DNA of 51,191 bases from the NCBI RefSeq assembly GCF_024206475.1, contig NZ_JAMBPR010000065.1, positions 1-51,191 of the forward strand. Direction: 5' to 3'. The DNA is from Paraburkholderia sp. CNPSo 3274 (GTDB lineage: Bacteria > Pseudomonadota > Gammaproteobacteria > Burkholderiales > Burkholderiaceae). Of this stretch, positions 26,255 to 34,265 are shown in pieces (position 1 is the first letter of the stretch; every line of letters begins with the position of its first letter). Both the position numbers and the translations under genes were made by a program. The notes under the pieces are model-generated. The model ran no database searches and had not been told where the DNA came from. It worked only from the letters and a program-made list of their open reading frames with translations.

Positions 26255-27028
26255 TTAGAGCCGGGTGCCGCCCGTCGCGTCGATCACCTGTCCCGTAGTC
26301 CAGCGTGCCTCATTCGAGGCCAGGAAGGTGATGACGTCAGCCACGTCGGCAGGTTGACCCACTCGCGAGAATACCGACATGGCCTCCGCGCCGGCACGCG
26401 CCTCCGGTACGGTTATCCACGCCGCATTCATGTCAGTTTCCGTCACACCTGGCATGACCGTATTTACCGTGATGCCGCGAGGACCGAACTCAGGGGCAAG
26501 CGCCAGTGTGAGGGTTTCAAGGGCACCCTTCGACGCGGCGTAGGCAGGATGCGTTGGAGCGGCGACGCGTGTAAAGCCCGTCGAAACGTTGATAATTCGT
26601 CCATCGTCGCGGATGTGGTCGGCAACAGCCTGGATCAGAAAGAACGGTGCCTTGAAGTTCACCGTCAGGACCTCGTCGAAGACGGACTCACTGGTCTGAG
26701 ACAGAGGAATCGCCGGTGCCACGCCGGCATTGTTGACTAGAATGTCGAGCCGAGGCTCTCCCGTGGCGGCAATCGCAGCTGCCCTGAATTGCTCCCAGAT
26801 ACTGTCCGTTGCTTCCTTCCCGCGACTCAAGTCCGCTTTGATGGCAACGGCTTTTGATCCGAGGGCCTCGATCTCGCGGATGGTGGCGTGAGCAGCGTCC
26901 GCGTTGCTGGCGTAGTGCACGCCGATGAGCGCGGCTCCTTGTCTCGCGAAGGCCAGTGCCACAGCACGGCCGATACCACGAGAGCTTCCCGTTATGAGGG
27001 CCGCCTTGCTTGAAAGTTTTCCTGACAT
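26255..27028 (-). CDS. SDR-family oxidoreductase
   Basis: A 257-aa classical short-chain dehydrogenase/reductase. Cofactor motif TGSSRGIG is at about residues 13-20, then LVNNAG, then the catalytic set: Ser in INVSTGF and YAASK. The C-terminus TTGQVIDATGGTRL is typical. The basic residue after the glycine motif suggests NADP(H). CAGGAG precedes the ATG. The gene is divergent from the TetR gene at 27122 across a 93-bp region carrying two operator-like sequences, so TetR probably represses it. The substrate is unknown; the sequence resembles 3-oxoacyl-ACP reductase-like members. Confidence 0.9.
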   Translation of the reverse strand: MSGKLSSKAALITGSSRGIGRAVALAFARQGAALIGVHYASNADAAHATIREIEALGSKAVAIKADLSRGKEATDSIWEQFRAAAIAATGEPRLDILVNNAGVAPAIPLSQTSESVFDEVLTVNFKAPFFLIQAVADHIRDDGRIINVSTGFTRVAAPTHPAYAASKGALETLTLALAPEFGPRGITVNTVMPGVTETDMNAAWITVPEARAGAEAMSVFSRVGQPADVADVITFLASNEARWTTGQVIDATGGTRL

Positions 27029-27053
27029 CAATCGCTCCTGTCGGCCGAATTGA

Positions 27054-27069
27054 ATAGTGACCGCTATAA
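27054..27069. promoter_or_regulatory. Operator-like site 1 (SDR/TetR intergenic)
   Basis: ATAGTGACCGCTATAA, matching site 2 at 27105-27120 in 13 of 16 bases. The outer ATAG...CTAT is palindromic. It lies 25 bp upstream of the SDR start and includes part of a TATAAT hexamer (27065-27070). Probably bound by the adjacent TetR protein. Confidence 0.55.
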
Positions 27070-27104
27070 TAATAACGCTGGAAACCACCCTGTCAATGAT
27101 TTTT

Positions 27105-27120
27105 ATAGTAATCGATATAA
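27105..27120. promoter_or_regulatory. Operator-like site 2 (SDR/TetR intergenic)
   Basis: ATAGTAATCGATATAA, 51 bp from site 1 in the same orientation and one base before the ATG of the TetR gene. Its position would let the regulator block its own expression. It also leaves no room for a normal ribosome site, so the TetR mRNA may be leaderless or poorly translated. Confidence 0.55.
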
Positions 27121-27121
27121 A

Positions 27122-27757
27122 ATGACCGAACCCGCCCGAAAACGTGGCAGACCAAGGTTGCTGGACCGCGATGTCGGGCTCGATGTCGCCGCGCGGCTGT
27201 TCTGGGAGCATGGATACGAGGGAACCTCGATAGCCGACCTGACCGAGGCCATGGGTATCCCGCCGCCATCCCTCTACGCAACGTTCGGCTCGAAGGATGA
27301 CCTTTACAGACAGGCACTCGACCATATCAACGAGCGTGAGAACAAGCAGTGGCTGGAAGCGCTGCAAGGAAAGATGCCGGCCTACGATGCGATAGCGTTT
27401 TACTTGCACGACGCCGCGGCACGCTTTACCGACCCGGGAAGGCCGCGCGGCTGCATGATTTCGACCGCTGTTCTTCAACATGGCGAAAAGAGCGAGTCTG
27501 CCGCCCAGACGGTCGCCGCGTGGCGGGAGCTTGGGTTAGAGGCCATCAAGGCACGCTTCGACCGTGCCTTAGCCGAGGGTGAGCTTGCCAGCGAGACCGA
27601 CACCGAAGCGCTTGCCCGCTTTTACGGGGCGGTTGTGCAAGGCATGTCGGCGCAAGCCTGTGACGGGGCATGCGGGGCAAAATTAAAGCGGCTGGCTGAT
27701 ATTGCGCTGTCGGCATGGCCGTGGCCGCACGCTCATCGGCAGAACCCGGTTCTGTGA
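27122..27757 (+). CDS. TetR-family repressor
   Basis: A 211-aa regulator. The N-terminal helix-turn-helix domain (RKRGRPRLLD, then LFWEHGYEGTSIADLTEAMG, then PSLYATFGSKDDLYRQAL) is intact. The C-terminal ligand domain resembles that of AefR/TetR_C_16-like proteins, with PGRPRGCMIS. It is divergent from the SDR gene and overlaps the operator-like pair, the usual layout of a repressor and its target. An earlier in-frame TTG at 27050 would place the operators inside the gene and is rejected. Confidence 0.9.
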   Translation: MTEPARKRGRPRLLDRDVGLDVAARLFWEHGYEGTSIADLTEAMGIPPPSLYATFGSKDDLYRQALDHINERENKQWLEALQGKMPAYDAIAFYLHDAAARFTDPGRPRGCMISTAVLQHGEKSESAAQTVAAWRELGLEAIKARFDRALAEGELASETDTEALARFYGAVVQGMSAQACDGACGAKLKRLADIALSAWPWPHAHRQNPVL

Positions 27758-27908
27758 GTGCATTGGTTTTCAGCAAACACGACACGGCTGTACCACTGGG
27801 GTTCGGCCATGTGCGGTCGCTGGGTAGTACGACAGCTCAGCCGCTTCAATGTCTCTTCGCCTTCGTCAACAGTCGCTCAAAACCACCGACACGACGAGCC
27901 GCACGCCG

Positions 27909-28367
27909 CTACGTGGCTTCCTTGACATCGTCGCTCGACCGATTTGTCAGGATGGCGCTCGCGATAATGTCAAAAAGATGATCGGCCCGCGGCGCGAATG
28001 AGGGCTGGTCGACCAGCCAGCCGAGCGCCGACATCAGGGCGAACAGGTCGACCCCATCCATATCGGCGCGCGCCGTTCCCTCGGCCTGAGCACGGAGCAG
28101 TAATCCCTCTCCCGCCGAGTGCACCGTTGCGCATGAAGCATAGAGCGCGGACTCCGGGTCCGAGTGGGCACTCGCCATCAAGGCCACAACGCCGCTATAG
28201 CTGTGGACGAATGCCACTCCTCCCCGAAACCAGGACACGAGCGCTTCGCCCGGCGCATCCGACGTTTCGAGTTCGCGTGCCTTCTGCGCCAGTGCGTCCA
28301 GATTCGTACACAGCAACGCTTCGAACTGGTCAGTGATCCATATATTGACAATCAGGATCTGGATCAC
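27909..28367 (-). pseudogene. TetR-family regulator lacking its DNA-binding domain
   Basis: About 150 codons that match only the ligand-binding half of an SbtR-like TetR protein (WFRGGVAFVHSYSGVVALMA; GLLLRAQAEGTARADMDGVD; LVDQPSFAPRADHLFDIIAS). The helix-turn-helix that should precede FEALLCTNLD is missing; upstream the frame runs antisense through the SDR gene at 28443. No ATG suits, and only a GTG at 28367 is in frame. The break falls in a pair of palindromes (28327-28374). I read it as a 5' deletion, but a cofactor-binding fragment expressed on its own cannot be excluded. Confidence 0.7.
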
Positions 28368-28374
28368 TGATCCA
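28327..28374. promoter_or_regulatory. Palindrome pair upstream of an SDR gene
   Basis: TGGTCAGTGATCCA (28327-28340) and the perfect odd palindrome TGGATCACTGATCCA (28360-28374). The 11-bp parts TCAGTGATCCA and TGGATCACTGA are exact inverted copies. They lie about 70-115 bp before the SDR start, a normal place for TetR operators, and overlap the broken start of the TetR remnant. Confidence 0.65.
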
Positions 28375-28442
28375 CAAGATACAGCGGATTTGTGCGAATG
28401 GGAACAGTTCCGTTGTCCGACACCACGAAAGGAGATGATGTC

Positions 28443-29177
28443 ATGGGAAAGCTTGAGGGTAAGGTTGCGGTCGTCACGGGTGGATCGAGCGGCATGGCGC
28501 TGGCGAGCGCGAAGCGGTTCGTTGAAGAAGGCGCGTACGTTTTCATCACGGGCCGGAGGCAGGAGGTGCTCGACCAGGCCGTCGAGCTGATTGGCCGGAA
28601 CGTGACCGGCGTGCGCGGCGACGCCGCCAGTCTCGACGACCTCGACCGCCTGTTCGATACGGTCAAACGCGAAAAGGGCAAGATCGACATCCTGTACGCG
28701 AGCGCTGGCATTGGCGAATCCGTCCCACTGGGCGAGATTACCGAGCAGCACTTCGATGCAACCTTCAGCCTGAATGCGCGCGGCACGCTGTTTACGGTTC
28801 AGAAGGCGTTGCCGCTGTTCAACGACGGCGGATCGATCTTCATGACCGGGTCAGTTGCTTCGGTGAAAGGTTTTCCTGGTTACGGCGTCTACGCGGCGAG
28901 CAAGGCAGCGTTGCGCTCATTCGCACGCACCTGGCTCAACGAACTGAAGGGCAGGAATATCCGGGTGAACGTGCTGAGCCCGGGGCCGATCGCCACACCG
29001 ATGCAGGACCAGGTTCTCGACGAGCAGGCGAAGCAGATGTTCGAATCCCTGATCCCGCGGGGAAAGATGGGGCGTCCTGAGGAAATTGCGACGGCCGCGC
29101 TGTTTCTTGCTTCAGACGATTCGAGCTTCGTGAATGGGGTGGAGTTGTCGGTCGACGGCGGTTTCTCGGCCATCTGA
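28443..29177 (+). CDS. SDR-family oxidoreductase with atypical glycine motif
   Basis: A 244-aa short-chain dehydrogenase with a strong ribosome site (AAAGGAGATG). The cofactor loop reads TGGSSGMALA, where the usual GIG is replaced by GMA. NNAG is replaced by ASAG. The catalytic set remains: Ser in MTGSVAS and YAASK. The C-terminus FVNGVELSVDGGFSAI is typical. It resembles the group that reduces small carbonyls with NADP(H). The broken TetR gene upstream is on the opposite strand and probably once controlled it. Confidence 0.9.
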   Translation: MGKLEGKVAVVTGGSSGMALASAKRFVEEGAYVFITGRRQEVLDQAVELIGRNVTGVRGDAASLDDLDRLFDTVKREKGKIDILYASAGIGESVPLGEITEQHFDATFSLNARGTLFTVQKALPLFNDGGSIFMTGSVASVKGFPGYGVYAASKAALRSFARTWLNELKGRNIRVNVLSPGPIATPMQDQVLDEQAKQMFESLIPRGKMGRPEEIATAALFLASDDSSFVNGVELSVDGGFSAI

Positions 29178-29344
29178 AATCACGCAGAAAAGCGCGTAGC
29201 GGGGCCTTTCAGCTTGACGGAGATGATTCGATATCCGCCTGTCAATATGGATTCCTTATCAATTGACGGAATTGATTTCGGTGATTGCCCAGCGGGTGTC
29301 GTGACATGGGTCCGCGGCTGATCCCCCTTGAATGGAGAGTTCGC

Positions 29345-29944
29345 ATGAGCTATTCGATCATTGGCTTTGGCGCGGTAGGTCAGGCGCTCGCCCGGGCGTT
29401 TGCACGAAAGAACATCGATGTGACCGTCGCCAGCCGGCGCCCTCCCGAGACGTTGATGCAGCAGGCACGAGCGATCGGCCCCTGCGTTGTCCCCAGGACG
29501 CGGCAGGAGGCAATCGCGTCCGACACGATCTTCCTGGCGATTCCGTTCTGGGAACATCGCGAAGTCGCGAAGCAGATCGCAACCTGGAAGGGCAAGACGA
29601 TCATCGATGCGACCAATGCTTACGGTGTTCCCGTTGCAGACCTGGATGGTCTGCCGTCGTCCGCCGTGGTCGCCAAAGCGTTTACCGGCGCGAGGTTCGT
29701 CAAGGGCTTCAATCATCTGCCCGCTGCCGTTCTGGCCGCTGATCCGAACGTGAATGGCGGCAGCCGCGTCGTGTTTCTGTCGAGCGATGACGAAGCTGCG
29801 GTGGCGCCGGTCGCGGCGTTGGCCGGACAACTCGGTTTCGCGCCGGTTGCGCTAGGACCGCTGAAGGATGGCGGCTTGCTGGTCCAGGCCAAGGGGAATA
29901 CCTGGGCTGAACTGATCTTCAAGGATCTCGTCAAGTTCAAATAA
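29345..29944 (+). CDS. NADP-binding oxidoreductase, F420-dependent-reductase-like
   Basis: A 199-aa Rossmann protein beginning MSYSIIGFGAVGQALARAF, with GxGxxG in the first strand and ASRRPPE after strand two, where the two Arg would favour NADP. Further motifs: ASDTIFLAIPFWEHREV, TIIDATNAYG and FVKGFNHLPAAVL. This matches the NADPH-dependent F420 reductase (NpdG-like) fold; betaproteobacteria often use such proteins with other substrates. GGAGAG precedes the ATG. It follows the SDR gene by about 170 bp and may be cotranscribed. Confidence 0.87.
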   Translation: MSYSIIGFGAVGQALARAFARKNIDVTVASRRPPETLMQQARAIGPCVVPRTRQEAIASDTIFLAIPFWEHREVAKQIATWKGKTIIDATNAYGVPVADLDGLPSSAVVAKAFTGARFVKGFNHLPAAVLAADPNVNGGSRVVFLSSDDEAAVAPVAALAGQLGFAPVALGPLKDGGLLVQAKGNTWAELIFKDLVKFK

Positions 29945-30657
29945 CGGCACATCACGGCAAAGTCACAACGGCCACGTGATGCGGACCGATGTCCGTTCGG
30001 AGATGGAAGGCGGTCGTTGTCGGCATGCTGACTCGAATGACGGCTCAGGGTTGCGGATTCAACCGGTCGATGCAACACAATCGAAGCTGCGTGAGCAGCA
30101 GAAGTGTTGCATCGACCGGTTGAATCCGCACACAAGAACGAACGTTGCCTTCACGTAGGCCTGTTTTATGGTCGATCCCGCGAGCATTCCTGTGGAGCGC
30201 CATAAACGGCGCGCAAAGTCGTATCAGATAAAAAGGTTCAAAAGATTAGGAACAAGTTCCCGAAGCCGCGCAGCAACCGAGCAGCACAGGCCGACGCCAT
30301 GTATCGCAGGCAGCGCCGCGCGGCGCAAGCCCAGTAGGCTGCGACGGGACCAGGAGAGGTGACGGGACCGGCGGCACGCCCCGGCGTGACTACTGATGCA
30401 TGCGTGCGGCGCAGCCTCTTCGCCAAAAAGGAGCCAACATGACAATCTGCGTCGTACCGTTGGCCCCCCGCCGAGCCACCTTGGATTCGTTCGCCGCCGC
30501 GATATGGAGATTCAACGTTTACCCGTCTGCTGCATACACTTTTACATTACTCTTCGGCAGATCGACCACCACTGAAAAAGACGCTTTTGGTCTGGGTACA
30601 ACTGGCGGCCCGGAAAGCACCCCGGACGGCCGTGCCGAAATCGAGGAGAAATGCCCC
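29945..30657. other. Gene-poor region with an inverted-repeat element
   Basis: About 710 bp. It holds the 79-bp double inverted repeat (30052-30130), then sequence with no recognisable gene, then an open stretch in frame with the glycosyltransferase that starts at ATG 30439 behind a strong AAAAAGGAG. That 73-codon extension has no recognised domain and looks noncoding by base composition. Confidence 0.55.
30052..30130. mobile_element. 79-bp element of two perfect 27-bp inverted repeats
   Basis: The left arm (30052-30078, starting TGCGGATTCAACCGGTCGAT) is exactly complementary to the right arm (30104-30130), with 25 bp between them. The length and perfection are more like fused IS termini or a tiny MITE than a terminator, and there is no T run. 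I saw no target-site duplication in the flanks. Confidence 0.6.
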
Positions 30658-31905
30658 ATGAAGCTACTCATCGCGACCTACGGCACCGAGGGCGATGCGC
30701 GCCCGTTCGCCGCGCTGTGCCGTGACCTGATGGACGCCGGGCACGAAGCGCGCCTGCTCGCCGACGCCACCACGCTTGGCAGCGCCCACGCACTCGGCGT
30801 GCCGGCCACGGCGCTGGCCGGCGACATTCGCGGCATGCTTCGCCCGGACCACGCTATCGCTGGCGTCGTCGCGAAAGGCGGCGGCTTCAACGAGACCGCA
30901 CGCGCGCTCGCGAAGATCGCCAACGAAAACGCGCAGTCGTGGATGCGCACCATCGTCGAGGAGGGCGAGGGTTGCGATGCGATTCTGGTCGCCGGGCTGG
31001 CCGCGTTCGTGGGGCTTTCCGCGGCGGAGTATCTGGGCGCGAAAGGCATAGGCTCGGGCATGATCCCGCTGACGCCGACGGCGGCCTTCCCCTCGCCGTT
31101 TTTGCCGCCCAACTGGGTACCGCGCGTGCTGAATCGCGCCAGCCACAGCCTTGTGAACGGCATGCTCTGGAAGGGGTTCCGCGACAAGACCAATGCCGCG
31201 CGCGCGATGTTCGGCCTGCCGCCGCGCAAGGCGGTTTGGAAAGACCACCCGATGGTTTATGGTGTCTCGCCAAGCCTGCTGGCCACCCCCGCCGACTGGC
31301 CCGTCAACGCTCATCTATGCGGACAGTGGCTGGCGCCGAGCCCGGCATGGACGCCACCGGCCGCGCTGGCGCGTTTTCTCGCTGCCGGAGACGCGCCCGT
31401 CTACATCGGCTTTGGCAGCATGACGGGCTTCGACAATTCGCGGCTGCTGAATGCCCTGATCGAGGCCATGCAGGGCCGGCGCGCACTCTTCTACCCAGGC
31501 TGGAGCGGCATCGATCCGAACGCGCTTCCTGAAAACTTTTTCGTCGTCGGCGACACGCCGCACGACTGGCTGCTCCCGCGCACCGCCGCCGTCGTTCATC
31601 ACGGCGGCTCCGGTACTTCGCACTCCGCAACACGCGCAGGAGTGCCTTCCATTGTGACGCCGTTCGCGGGCGACCAGTTCTTCTGGGCGGAGCGCCTGCG
31701 CCGGGCGGGTGTCGCGCCGGCGGCCGTGGACGGGCGCAAGCCCAACGCCCGAGCGTTCGCGAGCGCACTCGACTTTGCCGCCAGCGAAACGGTGCGAAAC
31801 CGCGCCCGCGCACTAGGCGAAACGATGCGTGCGGAAAACGGCGTGGCGAACGCGGTGGCCGCCCTCGAGCGCATCGTGGCGGTCGATGTGCGCGAGGGAG
31901 CCTGA
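30658..31905 (+). CDS. GT1-family glycosyltransferase (UGT-like)
   Basis: A 415-aa glycosyltransferase of the GT-B fold. The N-terminal domain begins MKLLIATYGTEGDARPFAAL. The C-terminal donor-binding domain has VYIGFGSMTGFD and AAVVHHGGSGTSHSATRAGVPSIVTPFAGDQ (given here by its core HHGGSGT and PFAGDQ). This is the sterol-glucosyltransferase/rhamnosyltransferase-like group; the acceptor is unknown. GAGGAGAA lies 9 bp upstream of the chosen ATG. A longer form from ATG 30439, with a stronger ribosome site, would add 73 residues. Confidence 0.88.
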   Translation: MKLLIATYGTEGDARPFAALCRDLMDAGHEARLLADATTLGSAHALGVPATALAGDIRGMLRPDHAIAGVVAKGGGFNETARALAKIANENAQSWMRTIVEEGEGCDAILVAGLAAFVGLSAAEYLGAKGIGSGMIPLTPTAAFPSPFLPPNWVPRVLNRASHSLVNGMLWKGFRDKTNAARAMFGLPPRKAVWKDHPMVYGVSPSLLATPADWPVNAHLCGQWLAPSPAWTPPAALARFLAAGDAPVYIGFGSMTGFDNSRLLNALIEAMQGRRALFYPGWSGIDPNALPENFFVVGDTPHDWLLPRTAAVVHHGGSGTSHSATRAGVPSIVTPFAGDQFFWAERLRRAGVAPAAVDGRKPNARAFASALDFAASETVRNRARALGETMRAENGVANAVAALERIVAVDVREGA

Positions 31906-31907
31906 AG

Positions 31908-33104
31908 TTAGCCGGTCAGTGAAGCCGCAATGGCCTTCCTGAACGGCATCAGTTTCGAAGCCGCGCGCAGCATGAAGTCGCGCGCCAGTTTCGCGGGCGC
32001 GGTGTTGTTCGTATAGACGTCGGTGATGAACCGGGTCGCGAGATAGAGCGGCCTGGTCGCGCGGCGGTGCTGCGTTTCATAGCGTTGCAAGACCGAGAGG
32101 GCTCCGATATCGAAGCCGCTATTTTGTGCATCGATAATTCGGTTACCTAAGGTTTCCACGCCGAGCAGCCCAAAATTAAATCCATGCGCGGTTACCGGAT
32201 GCATGCCGACCGCGGCGTCGCCCACGGCCGCGAAACGTGTCCCGACGAAGCGCTCCGGATAAACGGCAACGAGCGGATAGACATGCCGGGTGCTCGCCAG
32301 CTTCATCGCGCCTAGCCTGTGCATGAAACGATCCTCGATACGCCTCGCGAATTCGTCGGGCTCCAGCGCGGCGATCTCGTTGACCTGGCCCACGGGCAGT
32401 GTGAGCACGACCGACGACTGATGCGCGTTCGTCGAGCGCTCCGCGTTCATGGGGAGCAACGCGAGCGTTTGACCATAGCCGAACCACTCCCACGCGGCGT
32501 GCTCGTGAGGCGCTTCATGCGTCATGCGGCAAACCAGCATCGCCTTGCCGAAATCGTGCATGTTGGCGGCAATGCCCATCATCTTGCGCGTAGTCGAGAA
32601 GCGGCTGTCCGCCGCGACGATCAACTTCGCCGAGAGCGTCTCGCCGCTCTCCAATGACACGCTCGCCAGCGCTTCGCCGGCTTTCACGCTGCTGACCTTT
32701 TGCGCCGCAAGCAGCGTCACATCGCCATGCTCAGCCGTGCTTTGCCGCAGCGCCTCGTAGGCAGCCTTGCGAATCAGGTGATTGGAGACCAGCCAGCCCA
32801 GCTCCGCGTGACCGCTCAGTTCGTGCCCGATCTCGAGCGCCCCCGGTGAAGAACCATTGAACACCTTGGCGCTGCAAAGCGGGGCACGCGCGTGCGGGTC
32901 GATGAGATCCCAAAGCCCGAACTTGCGCATCGAACGCACCGACTTCTGGGTCAGCGCGATCTCGCGCCCGTCGAACTGCGGCTCGCTGATGTCAGCCAAG
33001 CGCTGCTGCTCGACCATGACGATCTTGAGGCCAACACCACTGAGCGAACGCGCGAGACATAGCCCCACCGGCCCGGCGCCCACGATTACGATATCTGCTT
33101 GCAT
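31908..33104 (-). CDS. FAD-dependent hydroxylase, UbiH/Coq6-like
   Basis: A 398-aa flavoprotein monooxygenase. The FAD dinucleotide motif IVIVGAGPVGLCLARSL opens it, DG occurs in VAADSRFSTTRK, and the second FAD motif is AAVGDAAVGMHPVTAHGFN. It belongs to the UbiH/UbiF/UbiI aromatic hydroxylases and has MAADS-type features of the group. It could be an additional ubiquinone-ring hydroxylase or act on another phenol. It starts 23 bp after the hemerythrin gene, and no other ubi gene is near. The longer upstream frame overlaps hemerythrin and is rejected. Confidence 0.88.
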   Translation of the reverse strand: MQADIVIVGAGPVGLCLARSLSGVGLKIVMVEQQRLADISEPQFDGREIALTQKSVRSMRKFGLWDLIDPHARAPLCSAKVFNGSSPGALEIGHELSGHAELGWLVSNHLIRKAAYEALRQSTAEHGDVTLLAAQKVSSVKAGEALASVSLESGETLSAKLIVAADSRFSTTRKMMGIAANMHDFGKAMLVCRMTHEAPHEHAAWEWFGYGQTLALLPMNAERSTNAHQSSVVLTLPVGQVNEIAALEPDEFARRIEDRFMHRLGAMKLASTRHVYPLVAVYPERFVGTRFAAVGDAAVGMHPVTAHGFNFGLLGVETLGNRIIDAQNSGFDIGALSVLQRYETQHRRATRPLYLATRFITDVYTNNTAPAKLARDFMLRAASKLMPFRKAIAASLTG

Positions 33105-33127
33105 GAATCGAACGATTTGAATATGAC

Positions 33128-33559
33128 TCAGACAACCTGATCGACCTGCGCGATGCCGCGTTCGCGCAAGGCTTCGACCATGAGCGCGTCCATCGACTTC
33201 ACGTGCCAGGCGAACCATTCGCGCAGTTCGGCCACCAGTTGCCGCCCCGTGTCGAAGCGCCCCTCGTCGGCAACCTGCCTGCGCACCTCGCCGACCACGT
33301 TCAGGACGTGCCGATGCTGGCTCGCATGGCAATGGCGCGGACCGAAGTTCATTTCCTCCATCCACGCTTCTTCCTGCGCGAAATGCTGCTTCGTATGCGC
33401 CGCCCACGCGTCGAACGCACCGACCCATGTTTCGTCGCTCGCGCGCGCGAGCACGTCGAGCAGCGCAACGAACCCGGCATGCATCGTATCGGTCATGGGT
33501 TCGCCCAGTTGGAGATCGGGCGCAAGTGTTGGCGAGGGGCGCGGCGCGGGTGAGGTCAT
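33128..33559 (-). CDS. Bacteriohemerythrin
   Basis: A 143-aa hemerythrin-domain protein that would carry O2 on a di-iron site. Iron ligands can be matched in order: His in DTMHAGF, HTKQHFAQEE (His and Glu), HCHASQHRHVL (two His), and WHVKSMDALM (His and Asp). The N-terminal ~20 residues are Pro-rich. ATG 33559 is kept, though an internal ATG at LGEPMTDTMH is possible. It is the first gene of a likely two-gene operon with an O2-consuming hydroxylase, which suggests O2 supply or storage for that enzyme. Confidence 0.88.
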   Translation of the reverse strand: MTSPAPRPSPTLAPDLQLGEPMTDTMHAGFVALLDVLARASDETWVGAFDAWAAHTKQHFAQEEAWMEEMNFGPRHCHASQHRHVLNVVGEVRRQVADEGRFDTGRQLVAELREWFAWHVKSMDALMVEALRERGIAQVDQVV

Positions 33560-33804
33560 GAAGGAAAGTGACGGCGTCCAGGAACGGTCTGAAAAGCCCT
33601 CTCGGGCAATTTTTCACGATAACGGGGCACATCGGTTTGCGCGCTGATTTTTAGCAAACGTCGCACGATCGGTCACTGAGGTCGATGGACGCGGCCTGCC
33701 CGCATGCGGGCGAAGCGATCAGACGAAAGGAAACGTCGATTCCGGCGCAGCGCGGGGAGCGCGGGCCGCAGACGTGGAAGGATGCGAGGAAAGGTGCTGC
33801 AGAC

Positions 33805-33835
33805 GCGAAAACACGAAGCCGCGCGGCGCGCGGCT
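33805..33835 (-). terminator. Possible rho-independent terminator
   Basis: On the minus strand AGCCGCGC, loop GCC, GCGCGGCT, then TCGTGTTTTCG. The stem overlaps the stop codon of the small gene at 33835-34044. The tail is only partly T-rich, so efficiency is uncertain. Confidence 0.45.
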
Positions 33836-34044
33836 CAAACCAGTTCGGCGAGATTGACGAGGGCGCGGTCGCCGTCGGATTGTGCTTCGTTTTCGGCGCG
33901 GAACGTCTTCTCGCTGTACGCGATGACCTTGAACCCGCCGCCTGCCGAACGCTCTATGGTGATACCCCAGTGCCAGCCGCCTTCCTGTTCGAATACGTGC
34001 AGCCTAGGACTCGATGGTTGGCTCGGCGATTGAAAAATATTCAT
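33835..34044 (-). CDS. Small conserved-looking protein, function unknown
   Basis: A 69-aa protein starting MNIFQSPSQPSSPRLHVFEQ. It continues as a compact beta-rich stretch (GWHWGITIERSAGGGFKVIA) and ends with an acidic helix. GGGGAGG sits 6 bp before the ATG, and a hairpin overlaps the stop, so it looks like a real single-gene unit. I recall similar small proteins in Burkholderia but know no function. Confidence 0.7.
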   Translation of the reverse strand: MNIFQSPSQPSSPRLHVFEQEGGWHWGITIERSAGGGFKVIAYSEKTFRAENEAQSDGDRALVNLAELV

Positions 34045-34265
34045 GTGATGCCTCCCCGTGGTGGGAATATCGTCTCGGACGATTGCCTGGATAGGAATCA
34101 GTCTAAAAAACCCCTTGCTGCGACGCAATACGGAATTACGTGGACGTGAGAACCCTGAGGCGTTGCGCATCATTCGCGCATTACCCTGGTTATGATTCGA
34201 CGCCTGGCAAGCGCGAATGCAGCCAGCAACGCTCCCATCCCAAACTGCGAGACAGCGAGAGCCCG

